IMG/VR virus record: IMGVR_UViG_3300021365_002389
Location: 60,741-124,740 of that record
Length of the DNA: 64,000 bases
From: a virus
Direction: 5' to 3' (one strand)
Made by a program: the position numbers and the translations under genes
Part shown: piece by piece, positions 42,248 to 50,046 of the stretch
How positions within the stretch are numbered: the first letter of the stretch is position 1
Layout of the letters: every line of letters starts with the position of its first letter
Notes under the pieces: model-generated
The model's input: only the letters and a program-made list of their open reading frames with translations
Told to the model about the DNA's origin: nothing
Database searches by the model: none

Positions 42248-42275
42248 ATAATATCATGGATATGGGATCGGTCAA
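42248..42275 (-). promoter_or_regulatory. Strong sigma70-type promoter, shared module
   Basis: AACTTGACC, 16 bases with TATCCATGA next to TATTAT. The leader GTAAGGGAGAGAGATATG leads into the zinc-knuckle gene. Confidence 0.9.
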
Positions 42276-42280
42276 GTTTT

Positions 42281-42727
42281 TTATTCACGTTCAGGGAATA
42301 ATTGTGCAAATTCTTTATTAAATTTTTCTATGTCCCAAGTGTTGTCTCCGAGCTTTCTTACATCCGCAACCCAGAGATATGTATCTGGCATACCAAGAGC
42401 CCAGTCGTTCGGAGACAAAAGGGAAAGCTGATAGGATTGTTTATTAACATTTTGATAAAGATAATATACTTGGCCAGCGATAGGTTTGAATCTGTAGCGG
42501 GAGTTCTCTATCATCTCTGTGATCTTAACACGGCGCTGCAACTCTTTGAACTGTCTGTTGATGACCTCTGCCTGGGCAAAGAGGCGATCGTACTCTTGTT
42601 TAACGTAATGACTGACAGCATTAGCCTGCTGTGCCCGATAAAGTGTCATGTTGTCAGGCTTTATAACGGGTGATAAAGTCTGTAGTGGATATGTTGTGCT
42701 CCGCAGAGCCTTGGTGTCATCACTCAT
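42281..42727 (-). CDS. Hypothetical protein
   Basis: A 148-residue protein with a helical N-terminal half and a beta-rich middle (GQVYYLYQNVNKQSYQLSLL). Overlaps the start of the preceding HTH gene by 8 bases. No domain is recognised. Confidence 0.6.
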   Translation of the reverse strand: MSDDTKALRSTTYPLQTLSPVIKPDNMTLYRAQQANAVSHYVKQEYDRLFAQAEVINRQFKELQRRVKITEMIENSRYRFKPIAGQVYYLYQNVNKQSYQLSLLSPNDWALGMPDTYLWVADVRKLGDNTWDIEKFNKEFAQLFPERE

Positions 42728-43034
42728 AATTAACTTTTTTTGGATCTATTTTAGCCAACTCTTCCTCTGAAACTTCTTCCTCAATCAAATCATAGATTGA
42801 CTTCTGGTCTTCTTTCTTGCTGTGTCGCTTACCGGATAAGATGTGGTGAACCATCGACGGAGAAACCTTATAAATATAGTGGGTCTCTCTCGCAAACCAC
42901 TTTGCTATCTCTCGGACTGACTGTTTTCCTTTTTGAGACCTTATCATCTTAACATGGCGCTCAGTAAGTTTATATGTTTTCTTTTTAGCCCGGCGGCGAT
43001 CCTTGCGAACTGGTGGCTTTTTTTCGTCGCTCAT
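42720..43034 (-). CDS. Small HTH-like DNA-binding protein
   Basis: A 104-residue basic protein. LTERHVKMIRSQKGKQSVREI, then VSPSMVHHILSGKRHSKK, fits a homeodomain-like or resolvase-type helix-turn-helix. An acidic tail follows. It may be a regulator; targets are unknown. Confidence 0.6.
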   Translation of the reverse strand: MSDEKKPPVRKDRRRAKKKTYKLTERHVKMIRSQKGKQSVREIAKWFARETHYIYKVSPSMVHHILSGKRHSKKEDQKSIYDLIEEEVSEEELAKIDPKKVNYE

Positions 43035-43041
43035 GCTTGTG

Positions 43042-43704
43042 TTACCTCAAGTTAACTTTTCCGTTTGTATACTTAAGTAATTCTATTTTTCGTATTCCGA
43101 AAGAAAATCTATGACCACTAGTGTGTATACAATGCCACAAGGGGCTGTGATAATTACCTGCGACAAAATGATTTAAACACCATCCTGCTGGCTCCCGTAC
43201 TGTTTCCATCTGCTCAGTGTTTGGATCTATGTATCGAAAAAATGACTTATCTGCCTCAGTATTATATACAAAATACCACCGGTCTCCTGGGAAATCGTGA
43301 TTGGTGTGCCAGCCCATGTAGCCGTCATACCCTTCATGACTTCTGTAGCAGGTTGGGTGATTAGATAAGCCAAGATAATCACAGTCAACTTCTTTACCCA
43401 ATATATTAATTGCTTCATCGAGTGAATCAGAAACACAGTCATGATTAGGATAGGAGTATGTGATTGAGTCGTTACGGTGGGTGGTTCTTTTGCCGGCGGC
43501 CTTTAATGACTCGTAAGTATCATAGTCACACCTAGCGAGTGCGTTACTTTCCTGGCACATTGTTTGTTCCCATTTGAAATTCGGAACACCCTGGACCTCT
43601 TCATTCATTACTGGAGCAATGAGTTTTTCATAAATGTTGATCAGCGGCTTATCATATTTTTCCAAATCATTTATTTGGTTAAATATATTTTCTTCTTTGT
43701 TCAA
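43042..43704 (-). CDS. Probable 2OG-Fe(II) oxygenase-like protein
   Basis: A 220-residue protein. MGWHTNHDFPGDRWYFVYN, later KSFFRYIDP and LWHCIHTSGHRFSFGIR, follows the H..D/N..H..R layout of 2-oxoglutarate-dependent oxygenases seen in cyanophages. The first metal-binding residue is not fully clear. Hydroxylation of a protein or nucleic acid is the likely role. Confidence 0.6.
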   Translation of the reverse strand: MNKEENIFNQINDLEKYDKPLINIYEKLIAPVMNEEVQGVPNFKWEQTMCQESNALARCDYDTYESLKAAGKRTTHRNDSITYSYPNHDCVSDSLDEAINILGKEVDCDYLGLSNHPTCYRSHEGYDGYMGWHTNHDFPGDRWYFVYNTEADKSFFRYIDPNTEQMETVREPAGWCLNHFVAGNYHSPLWHCIHTSGHRFSFGIRKIELLKYTNGKVNLR

Positions 43705-43710
43705 AATTGC

Positions 43711-43744
43711 TCCTTAAAATACAAAAGGCACCCTTGCGGGTGCC
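43711..43744 (-). terminator. Terminator after structural gene
   Basis: GGCACCC-GCAA-GGGTGCC (7 bp) followed by TTTTGTATTTT on the minus strand. It ends the gene at 43785. Confidence 0.9.
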
Positions 43745-43784
43745 CAGTGTATCATACAACATAGTTGCCTGTTAAGCTCAGCTA

Positions 43785-44438
43785 TTAAGCTGTGCTTCCA
43801 GCAAATGTGGCATTCATCGCTCCGTTGCCCAAGCACACGCCCTGGAAAAGAACTCTCCAGAATCCAGCATCTTCGCAGAAGAATGACAACTCCGAACCGA
43901 CATTGGTTTGGTTGTTGGTGGCAGTCGTTGACATTGTAATTCTGTTATGTGCTGCTGTCAGCGTGCTGATTTTACCCACGCTTTGAGTCGTGGTGAAATC
44001 AGTTCCGATGATACGGGGACCGACAGCGCCAGCGTCTGAATTAAGAGTTAGGAAGTTCAGCGTTTGTGCTGCGAAGAAGTCGCCAGACGTAGTGGTAAAG
44101 GTAGCATTATTGCCGCCGTCATACTGAGCCGTAAACTTAAAGACAACAACGGTGCCGACGGTTGCTTCTGGCAAAACGTAAGCGTTGGTTGCATCACCGA
44201 GCGCAGCGCACTCGTGAAGTGTGTTGGCTGCTGCTGTGAATCCCGAATCGCAGTTAGCATCTGTCTTGGTGAGCAAAGACAGACCAGAATGATCTCCCAT
44301 GCACCAACGCAGATAGCCACTGGCTACTTTTTGGTTAAGATTAACGGTACCGTTGTGATTAACGGTGCCGTCAAGGTCAAGACCGGAACCTGCAACTTGA
44401 AACAAACCTCTTGATTGGCTATACTTTACTTTTGGCAT
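43785..44438 (-). CDS. Virion structural protein, beta-rich
   Basis: A 217-residue Gly/Thr/Asn-rich protein beginning MPKVKYSQSRGLFQVAG. It has repeated beta-strand patterns and no signal peptide. A strong Shine-Dalgarno (AAGGAGG) selects ATG 44438; the gene has its own terminator. A capsid-decoration or fibre protein is likely. Confidence 0.65.
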   Translation of the reverse strand: MPKVKYSQSRGLFQVAGSGLDLDGTVNHNGTVNLNQKVASGYLRWCMGDHSGLSLLTKTDANCDSGFTAAANTLHECAALGDATNAYVLPEATVGTVVVFKFTAQYDGGNNATFTTTSGDFFAAQTLNFLTLNSDAGAVGPRIIGTDFTTTQSVGKISTLTAAHNRITMSTTATNNQTNVGSELSFFCEDAGFWRVLFQGVCLGNGAMNATFAGSTA

Positions 44439-44540
44439 AATTAAATCCTCCTTTGTCCACATGCCACCGGCTCACTGGTGGGGTCAGTTTATGCTAACGA
44501 GCCGGGCCTACTATACATAGGCGAGAGGATTGTGAAAACA

Positions 44541-44744
44541 TTAACTTTTATTCTGTTTTCTCTCTTGCTCAAAACCTTCTTTAAGAATTTGTGCAACAGA
44601 CTTGCCAGTTGGCATACGAACAAGTGCAGATCCGCAGAGTGGACAGTTGTGGCTGCCCTCCTCAAATCGGAACCGGAACCCACACTCTCTTAACAAGCCA
44701 TTGTTAACAGCACCCACTGAGCAACAATGATAATTAGCTTTCAT
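44541..44744 (-). CDS. Small zinc-ribbon-like protein
   Basis: A 67-residue protein with cysteines in HCCSVG, RECGFRF, HNCPLCGSALV, giving a probable zinc ribbon. Basic helix at the end. Overlaps the next gene at 44734. Nucleic-acid binding likely. Confidence 0.6.
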   Translation of the reverse strand: MKANYHCCSVGAVNNGLLRECGFRFRFEEGSHNCPLCGSALVRMPTGKSVAQILKEGFEQERKQNKS

Positions 44745-45099
44745 TACTTAACTCCTCTTGTATAGTATCAAGGTAATCTTGTCCATTCTTTACAACATGA
44801 AAATACTTCTCACCAACTATGCCTTTCACCCTCATAACTCTTCCGTCAATCATGACCTCGTAGGCAGTTGTTTGATCAATTTTATTTTGGATTACTTTTG
44901 TAATTAGCCCAAAGTCACCGTCCAAGTCCCGATACTTTTTATTATCGGCACTGTATTTGGTGTTGCCGACCTGGACCATCATGCGCTCCTTGAGGTACTC
45001 ATCGATTAAACTTTTGTGCTGTGGTTGTGGCACCTTGGGTAGGCAGATAGTCCAACCATTGTGATTGGAGATCTTAACAAGATCACCGACTTTAATCAT
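44734..45099 (-). CDS. GDLV-type barrel protein
   Basis: A 121-residue protein: MIKVGDLVKISNHNGWTI, GLITKVIQNKIDQTTAYEVM. ATG 45099 has GAGGA five bases before it; longer start at 45114 is less likely. Belongs to the recurring small barrel class. Confidence 0.65.
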   Translation of the reverse strand: MIKVGDLVKISNHNGWTICLPKVPQPQHKSLIDEYLKERMMVQVGNTKYSADNKKYRDLDGDFGLITKVIQNKIDQTTAYEVMIDGRVMRVKGIVGEKYFHVVKNGQDYLDTIQEELSNES

Positions 45100-45388
45100 C
45101 GTCGTCCTCATCAAGGTTGGTCAAGTATTCTCCAATGACATTTGCAAAATTATAAAGCTGCGTGCCCATCTCGGCTGCAAGTGCGGCAGTATCATTCAAC
45201 ACATCTGGATCCAGAGCGTCCTTCACAGCACGATCATACCCTGCGTCAATCATTTGCTCCACCATCTGCCGCTTCTGTTGTTCCAACTCATAGAAACCTC
45301 TTGGCAACTCCAGGGCATCCTTAACGGTATCGGACAGGTCGTCCTCATAAATTTGTTGGTAATTAATAAGTTCTTTTGTTTTTGTCAT
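45092..45388 (-). CDS. Hypothetical acidic helical protein
   Basis: A 98-residue helical protein with an Asp-rich tail (EDDDD). Overlaps the barrel gene by 8 bases. Family not recognised. Confidence 0.6.
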   Translation of the reverse strand: MTKTKELINYQQIYEDDLSDTVKDALELPRGFYELEQQKRQMVEQMIDAGYDRAVKDALDPDVLNDTAALAAEMGTQLYNFANVIGEYLTNLDEDDDD

Positions 45389-45437
45389 AGCTAGTGACTC
45401 CTTTCATAGATAAGTATAATTCAAATTATTTTTTTGT

Positions 45438-45662
45438 TTATAGGTGCGGCTCAATTTCTGCATAATTAACCCACCAAGCATTACTGATGCCAGTAAACTG
45501 AACCTGGCAATGATGATTATAGTTTTCTCTCGGGCCCGATAACACGATCCCAACCGTGCCGGCTTGTAACCGCATATGTGGATCCATCGAATATATTTCT
45601 TTTCTGGTTTTTACTAAACTTCCCGGAGCGTAAAGAAACGTTTCTGTGGTTTTAGTCGGCAT
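45438..45662 (-). CDS. Small barrel protein (GSLV type)
   Basis: A 74-residue protein: LYAPGSLVKTRKEIYS, GTVGIVLSGPRENY and CQVQFTGIS fit the small barrel pattern. It overlaps the end of the papain-like gene by 11 bases. Confidence 0.6.
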   Translation of the reverse strand: MPTKTTETFLYAPGSLVKTRKEIYSMDPHMRLQAGTVGIVLSGPRENYNHHCQVQFTGISNAWWVNYAEIEPHL

Positions 45663-46127
45663 AATTTTTTAACACTTCATAAAGCCTCTGCGGTGTTAAG
45701 TCATTATAGTGGTAAAGGTTGTCCACCGCACCAGCCAATCGCAACGCATATGCAATCCATTCAGAACAATACCAACGCCCTGTCCGCTTGATAAAGAATG
45801 GTGTGAACTTGGACAGTATCATACCGGGCCAGTCATAGCCATCTCCCTTAGTGTCTTCATAAAACCTTTGAATGGTTTCCAGTTGTTCGTCAGATACCGG
45901 CACACAGATCATGTCATAATCCTGCTCAGGTTCGTCGAACTTTTTTCTGCGGATACCATTTGTTCCGAAGGGTGTTATGCTTATGCAAGTATTGTCTGGC
46001 ATGATCAGTTCTGCGTGCGAATATTTACTTTGAGTTGTCCATCTAACTATGCGGTTGTGCCACTCACCCTCTCCCTTGTAGAAGGCTACACAAAGTTGGT
46101 GTGGTTTGGCTGCTTCAGTTACCCCAT
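45652..46127 (-). pseudogene. Papain-like (YiiX/NlpC-type) hydrolase, start region disrupted
   Basis: The frame codes QLCVAFYKGEGEWHNRIVRW, then KYSHAELIMPD and WYCSEWIAYAL, with His and Cys placed as in permuted papain-like amidases. The codons upstream of Met (at 46002) are clearly coding, but no start codon is in frame before the TAG of the upstream gene. An ATG at 46127 would be in frame if GGGG became GGGGG. Either a one-base deletion or sequencing error, a programmed frameshift, or read-through would restore it. Confidence 0.55.
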
Positions 46128-46137
46128 AGTATAATAA

Positions 46138-46377
46138 CTATTCAGCAGTATCTAAAACTTCCAGAATTCTGTTTAAAGAAGTTTGATCCGGTGTGGACTT
46201 TTGCAAGTTATGGATCTTCACGGCTGCTCGAAATGAACGAGGGTCCAACTTACTCTTCATCTCTGTAAAGAGTTCCGAACGATCTTGTCGAAGGATTGTC
46301 ATCTCGTTCTCGATGGTCGTGAGCTTACTCACAAATTCCTTGACGGTGGTTTTAAATTCATTGTTGATTGTGGTCAT
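46138..46377 (-). CDS. GapR/DUF2312-like small protein
   Basis: A 79-residue protein with a coiled-coil (FVSKLTTIENEMTILRQDRSEL) and a DPRSFRAAVKIHNLQKS end, resembling GapR-type DNA-binding proteins. The match is by pattern. It ends at a TAG in frame with the papain-like frame. Confidence 0.5.
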   Translation of the reverse strand: MTTINNEFKTTVKEFVSKLTTIENEMTILRQDRSELFTEMKSKLDPRSFRAAVKIHNLQKSTPDQTSLNRILEVLDTAE

Positions 46378-46480
46378 TTTTGATTGCCTTTCTTTGTTTT
46401 TCTGCGCTTAGTTGTAAAAAAATTTGGCGAAGGCTGCGCCTACCTTTGCCTGCTGAAATATATCTATGACGTGCCCTCAT
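46358..46480 (-). CDS. Small basic protein
   Basis: A 40-residue basic protein (MRARHRYISAGKGRRSLRQI), overlapping both neighbours. ATGA coupling to the preceding gene supports it. May bind nucleic acid. Confidence 0.5.
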   Translation of the reverse strand: MRARHRYISAGKGRRSLRQIFLQLSAEKQRKAIKNDHNQQ

Positions 46481-46713
46481 TTTCCGAAGACCTCAATGGC
46501 TAGATCCTCGGACGCTTGGTCCAACTCGGTGCGAGCCTTTTCTAATACTTTGCCCAACAAGTGGAGTGTGACCTCTGCCTTGCATCCGGGTTGGACCTCG
46601 TGCGCCAACTCCTCCGCTGCCGTGATCCACCCCATCGTATCTTCGAGGCGGCCGCTCGCTTCCGTGAACGAGGTGAATGTTTTGTCCAATAGTCTTCCGG
46701 GTCGTGTAGCCAT
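46477..46713 (-). CDS. Hypothetical small helical protein
   Basis: A 78-residue helical protein (MATRPGRLLDKTFTSFTEASG), mostly amphipathic helices. Its GC-rich codons differ from those of its neighbours. It is coupled directly to the genes on both sides. Family unknown. Confidence 0.6.
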   Translation of the reverse strand: MATRPGRLLDKTFTSFTEASGRLEDTMGWITAAEELAHEVQPGCKAEVTLHLLGKVLEKARTELDQASEDLAIEVFGK

Positions 46714-46884
46714 TTAAGCCTCCATTTTTCTTAATGAATTATAATGCACAAGTTCTTCTTTGTCAAATAAAACTTTAAAGAATCCACTCTTGCCTATCTC
46801 AACAATTAACCCCAGCCTCTCAGGAGCATCACCAGCCATGAGCGGGAGAGCTTCCTGCACGAGATCTCCAACTTTCCACTTCAT
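46714..46884 (-). CDS. Small GDLV-type barrel protein
   Basis: A 56-residue protein MKWKVGDLVQEALPLMAGDA, then RLGLIVEIGKSGFFKVLF, one of the shortest of the barrel class. ATG 46884 overlaps the upstream stop; the stop is followed directly by the next ATG. Confidence 0.6.
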   Translation of the reverse strand: MKWKVGDLVQEALPLMAGDAPERLGLIVEIGKSGFFKVLFDKEELVHYNSLRKMEA

Positions 46885-47093
46885 CACATTTCTCCGAACG
46901 CAAAAAATGCGATCATGAAACCAGCTAGAAAGAAGAGAGGGTGTAACATGATATGCAGTTTCATTCGCTCATGATAGTAAGACATTGCAAACATAAATTT
47001 AGCGGCAAGTTCAGCAGCAGATTCGCTAATCTCACCTTCGGAAAATTTAGTTTTCCACTCATCAATATTATATTCTTTATCTTCTTCTTTCAT
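46884..47093 (-). CDS. Small tail-anchored membrane protein
   Basis: A 69-residue protein with an acidic N-terminus and a C-terminal membrane helix (LHIMLHPLFFLAGFMIAFFAFG). ATG 47093 overlaps the previous stop. Tail-anchored topology is likely; function unknown. Confidence 0.6.
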   Translation of the reverse strand: MKEEDKEYNIDEWKTKFSEGEISESAAELAAKFMFAMSYYHERMKLHIMLHPLFFLAGFMIAFFAFGEM

Positions 47094-47461
47094 AGTTCCC
47101 TCAACCACTTTGGATCTTTTACCTTGGCTGCACCTTTTTTGATCTTGAGAAGCTTGGCGACAGGAGGAATATTCATCCACTCTAAATCGTAAGATGCTTC
47201 AAAATCTCCGAGTTGTGTTGGGATGCAACCCATTTTAATCAGTTTTTTATTCAAATATGTAAATTGACGTTGAGTTTCCCTGGTGACATACACGCCAATA
47301 GTTCCGTTTCTAAAGTTGCAAAAGAATTGATCTTCCTTAAACTTTCCAATGGCTCTGGCAACCGGAAGTCCATCGCCGGCTTCTCGGAGGCGCAAGCGAT
47401 TATTCTTACAGAATGTCTTAAACGTTTCTATTTGTTTTTCAAAAAGTTGCTCTTCACTCAT
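47090..47461 (-). CDS. Hypothetical protein
   Basis: A 123-residue protein, alpha/beta mix. Start ATG 47461 is 19 bases after the RNase-H-like gene; the longer frame is a shadow of that gene. The family is not recognised. Confidence 0.6.
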   Translation of the reverse strand: MSEEQLFEKQIETFKTFCKNNRLRLREAGDGLPVARAIGKFKEDQFFCNFRNGTIGVYVTRETQRQFTYLNKKLIKMGCIPTQLGDFEASYDLEWMNIPPVAKLLKIKKGAAKVKDPKWLREL

Positions 47462-47480
47462 CTTTTTTCCTTTCGATGAT

Positions 47481-47945
47481 TTATCTGGTGTACATATCTG
47501 CAATATCAGCAGCCCAAGCATCAGGCTTTACTTTTATAGGGAATCCCATACCTTGAACCAGTCCTATTATAACATTAAGCATCCTATAACTTAAGGCTGT
47601 TTCTTTTGTATTAACATCTGCATGAATCGTAGGCGGGTCGCCGGTAATGTCCTGTACCATTTTCGCAGCCTCTAGCGATACTATTGTTTCGTGCAGTAAT
47701 CGCTCAGTTATATTATTAAAGTTGTCTATTTTGTTTCGCTGATATGCCACCAAGGCACCATGACCATTCTCTCGAAAACATATTGTTGTGCTAATGATGG
47801 TGTGGTCCGCATACGATTTACTATCGGTGCCTACATGAAACGTGAAACGGTCTGCTTCAAATCGTTTTTGAATACGTTGTCTGATATCAGCGATGGGCTT
47901 ACCGCCCAATGATACCCAATTGTCAGTCGTTAGATGGTCCAGCAT
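47481..47945 (-). CDS. RNase-H-like DUF458/YkuK protein
   Basis: A 154-residue protein: RFTFHVGTDSKSYADHT, then IHADVNTKETALSYRMLN and VKPDAWAADIAD, matching the YkuK family, which has an RNase-H-like fold. It may act as a nuclease or on RNA. ATG 47945 is preferred over the TTG one codon upstream. Confidence 0.75.
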   Translation of the reverse strand: MLDHLTTDNWVSLGGKPIADIRQRIQKRFEADRFTFHVGTDSKSYADHTIISTTICFRENGHGALVAYQRNKIDNFNNITERLLHETIVSLEAAKMVQDITGDPPTIHADVNTKETALSYRMLNVIIGLVQGMGFPIKVKPDAWAADIADMYTR

Positions 47946-48048
47946 CAATGTCCTTAATTGTGTCTCGTGCCATGATTGCGGCTAGTAGACCCAAGCAGGC
48001 CAAACTAATTGCACTAGCTATCACATATGTCGTAAAATCTTTTAGCAT
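47920..48048 (-). CDS. 42-residue membrane micro-protein
   Basis: MLKDFTTYVIASAISLACLGLLAAIMARDT has one membrane helix. It is expressed from the shared-type promoter at 48058-48085, and overlaps the RNase-H-like gene by 26 bases. Confidence 0.5.
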
Positions 48049-48057
48049 ATATCAACT

Positions 48058-48085
48058 AATATATCCTATTTTTAGTCTAAGTCAA
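48058..48085 (-). promoter_or_regulatory. Sigma70-type promoter, shared module
   Basis: GACTTGACT, 16 bases, then TATATT. It lies partly inside the end of the small gene at 48072-48200, and has no GGGAGAGAG leader, the least typical of the set. Confidence 0.75.
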
Positions 48086-48200
48086 GTCTTTGTTTAATTT
48101 TATCCATACCGAGGATGGAAAGGTAGACTGGGTAATAGGCAACTGTAACCGCCAGCGTATAAATCCTATATACCATCTCATCAATTTGCCTACGGTTCAT
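48072..48200 (-). CDS. 42-residue membrane-associated micro-protein
   Basis: MNRRQIDEMVYRIYTLAVTVAYYPVYLSIL: amphipathic helix and hydrophobic segment. ATG 48200 overlaps the stop of the previous gene. Its end overlaps the promoter of the next gene. Confidence 0.5.
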   Translation of the reverse strand: MNRRQIDEMVYRIYTLAVTVAYYPVYLSILGMDKIKQRLDLD

Positions 48201-48393
48201 CATCCATATCCTCCAACAGCCTCAGTACCGTTCGGGTGCGGGCAATCATATAAAACAGTGCGAAAAAGTATCCAAACGTAAACCCTGTTATGGTGTCTGC
48301 AAACAAATCATACAGGATACAAGCTATTAAGAATATAATTGAAAAATAATAAAAACTCATGTACATCAATTGTTTTGAAGGTAGATACCACAT
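48190..48393 (-). CDS. Membrane protein, two helices
   Basis: A 67-residue protein with two membrane segments (residues about 12-30 and 34-52), ends in an acidic tail. Overlaps the preceding gene by 28 bases. Possibly holin-like or anti-holin-like given the nearby lytic transglycosylase, but not proved. Confidence 0.5.
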   Translation of the reverse strand: MWYLPSKQLMYMSFYYFSIIFLIACILYDLFADTITGFTFGYFFALFYMIARTRTVLRLLEDMDDEP

Positions 48394-48701
48394 GTTTTCT
48401 CCAATATTTTGATGGCCTCTTCTGAACTCTCAGTTAGGCTGCTCATTAAAACTAAATCATCCTCACTTAGTTTAACATACTCTTCGTCTTCGCTTAAGTC
48501 ATTTTCAGTCAAATCTTCAATGACAAAATCTAAATGGTTAGCTACCGCAGAGACAGCCCTAGCGTAAGCCAAAGCATCCATGATAGGAAACTCAGGGTCT
48601 GGACTTTCTGCTATAGAGCAAAGATACTCAAGATCGGCAGTCAGTTTTTCCGCTGCATTTAAAATGGTGCTAATCTTTATTCCGTACTTTTGCTTAGTCA
48701 C
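48366..48701 (-). CDS. Hypothetical acidic helical protein
   Basis: A 111-residue helical protein, GTG start at 48701 overlapping the transglycosylase stop (GTGA). The longer TTG-started frame overlaps 106 bases of the previous gene and is rejected. The C-terminal part is acidic (LSEDDLVLMSSLTESSEEA). Confidence 0.6.
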   Translation of the reverse strand: MTKQKYGIKISTILNAAEKLTADLEYLCSIAESPDPEFPIMDALAYARAVSAVANHLDFVIEDLTENDLSEDEEYVKLSEDDLVLMSSLTESSEEAIKILEKTCGIYLQNN

Positions 48702-49183
48702 CTTTTTGCCCAGCCTATAAACTTTCTTTTGAATATGACTCGCATCTTGTGAACTTTTGTAGCGTACTCTAAAATCTTTTCTTTGTTCTTGGAGTTTTGC
48801 CAATTCGGGCCACCATTATAGCAGGCTGGCAAATTAAGACCAGCACATGATTTATATTTCCTCATCTCTTCAAGGACCACAACTGCTGCTACCGTAGCAT
48901 GGTTAGCACTGGACATATCAACCAAGAATTTCTGGCGATTTTTATAACCCCATTTGCGTCCCCAGAAATTATAATTTATTTGGAACAAACCATAATCACC
49001 AGTATGAGATATGCGTCCGGTCTTAAGCCGGGACTCAACCCAGGCAAGAGCTACCATAAAATATGGATCCTCTTTAAGAGTGATTGATTGGTCAATGATT
49101 ACAGCAGCATTAAGTTCTTGTTCCGTATCAAAGTACGACGGAAAGTTGTACGCAAGTAAGGAAACTAAAACAAACTCTACCAT
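48698..49183 (-). CDS. Lytic transglycosylase (SLT/GEWL type)
   Basis: A 161-residue protein with N-terminal hydrophobic segment (VEFVLVSLLAYNFPSYF) as signal or anchor. Catalytic Glu in VALAWVESRLK, GDYGLFQIN, and ACYNGGPNW fit SLT transglycosylases. It cleaves peptidoglycan, as endolysin or virion-associated enzyme. It overlaps ClpP by one base. Confidence 0.85.
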   Translation of the reverse strand: MVEFVLVSLLAYNFPSYFDTEQELNAAVIIDQSITLKEDPYFMVALAWVESRLKTGRISHTGDYGLFQINYNFWGRKWGYKNRQKFLVDMSSANHATVAAVVVLEEMRKYKSCAGLNLPACYNGGPNWQNSKNKEKILEYATKVHKMRVIFKRKFIGWAKR

Positions 49184-49785
49184 CAGTCAAAACTAATGTC
49201 CACATCTACCTTAATATTGAGCTTAGGTACTCTAAGGTGATTGACAAGTCCATGTTTCTTTGCTTCTTGGGCATCCATAAACCAATCAGCATGTTTTTTA
49301 TTAAAAACCTTTTTCTTAAAGTAGTCGTCTTTTTTACCGCAGTTACGAGCCATCATGGTAAAGATCTTTTCGTCAAGTCGTTCAGCTTCTTTGACATCGG
49401 CTTTCATCTCTTCTATTTTGCCGAAGCACCCACTACTGACATCATGGATCATAATCGTAGCGTTAGGATCGGCGAATCTCATACCCTGCTCTCCAAAAGT
49501 TAAAAGCACTGCGCCGCATGACATTGCTTTGCCCTCAACAATAGTAGCAACAGGTATCTCGGCTGACTCGATGGCTGAAATCATCGACATCAATGAGTAT
49601 ACTTGTCCACCATATGAATCGATAACAATTGGAATCACAGGCTGACCACTGTTATGAGCCGCAGCCATCTCTTGGTGAAACTTTTTAGCTGAATCTTCTG
49701 TAAACTTGTTAACGTTTACGATTACCGGAGGTTTTCGTAAGTCAATCTCTTTGATCAGCGGGGAAACTTTAGAAGTCCAAATCAT
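49183..49785 (-). CDS. clpP: ClpP-like serine protease
   Basis: A 200-residue ClpP: IVIDSYGGQVYSLMSM, GKAMSCGAVLLTFG (catalytic Ser), IMIHDVSS (His) and DWFMDAQEAKKHGLVN (Asp region). Same size as usual ClpP. No Clp ATPase gene is in the window, so it may use the host ClpX or ClpA, or be a prohead-type protease in another family; the ClpP motifs are clear. Confidence 0.88.
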   Translation of the reverse strand: MIWTSKVSPLIKEIDLRKPPVIVNVNKFTEDSAKKFHQEMAAAHNSGQPVIPIVIDSYGGQVYSLMSMISAIESAEIPVATIVEGKAMSCGAVLLTFGEQGMRFADPNATIMIHDVSSGCFGKIEEMKADVKEAERLDEKIFTMMARNCGKKDDYFKKKVFNKKHADWFMDAQEAKKHGLVNHLRVPKLNIKVDVDISFD

Positions 49786-49788
49786 ATT

Positions 49789-50046
49789 CTATCCTTTTAA
49801 TAATTGTTTACCTTTATTTAAATACTCTCTGAGATCGTCATAACCACCAATAAACTTTTCTTGACCCTCTGTTATTTCAACAACAACAGGAACAGTCTCC
49901 CAGCGATATGTGCTCTTTATCTCATTAAGTAGCTTGGGTTGGTTATCAAGTGCATAGCACTCAAACTCCTTCTGTCTCTCTGCCAACAATCGGATGGCCA
50001 TTTGACAATAAGGACAATCGGTCTTTGTGTACAGTCTAAACTTCAT
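49789..50046 (-). CDS. Glutaredoxin
   Basis: An 85-residue thioredoxin-fold protein with KTDCPYCQMA (CxxC) and the TVPVV cis-Pro loop. It probably supplies electrons to ribonucleotide reductase, as in T4. The start overlaps the preceding gene by 11 bases. Confidence 0.9.
   Translation of the reverse strand: MKFRLYTKTDCPYCQMAIRLLAERQKEFECYALDNQPKLLNEIKSTYRWETVPVVVEITEGQEKFIGGYDDLREYLNKGKQLLKG

Noticed and set aside
48702-48803. TTG-started extension of the gene at 48366
   Set aside because: It overlaps 100 bases of the transglycosylase, whereas GTG 48701 gives a standard GTGA overlap.
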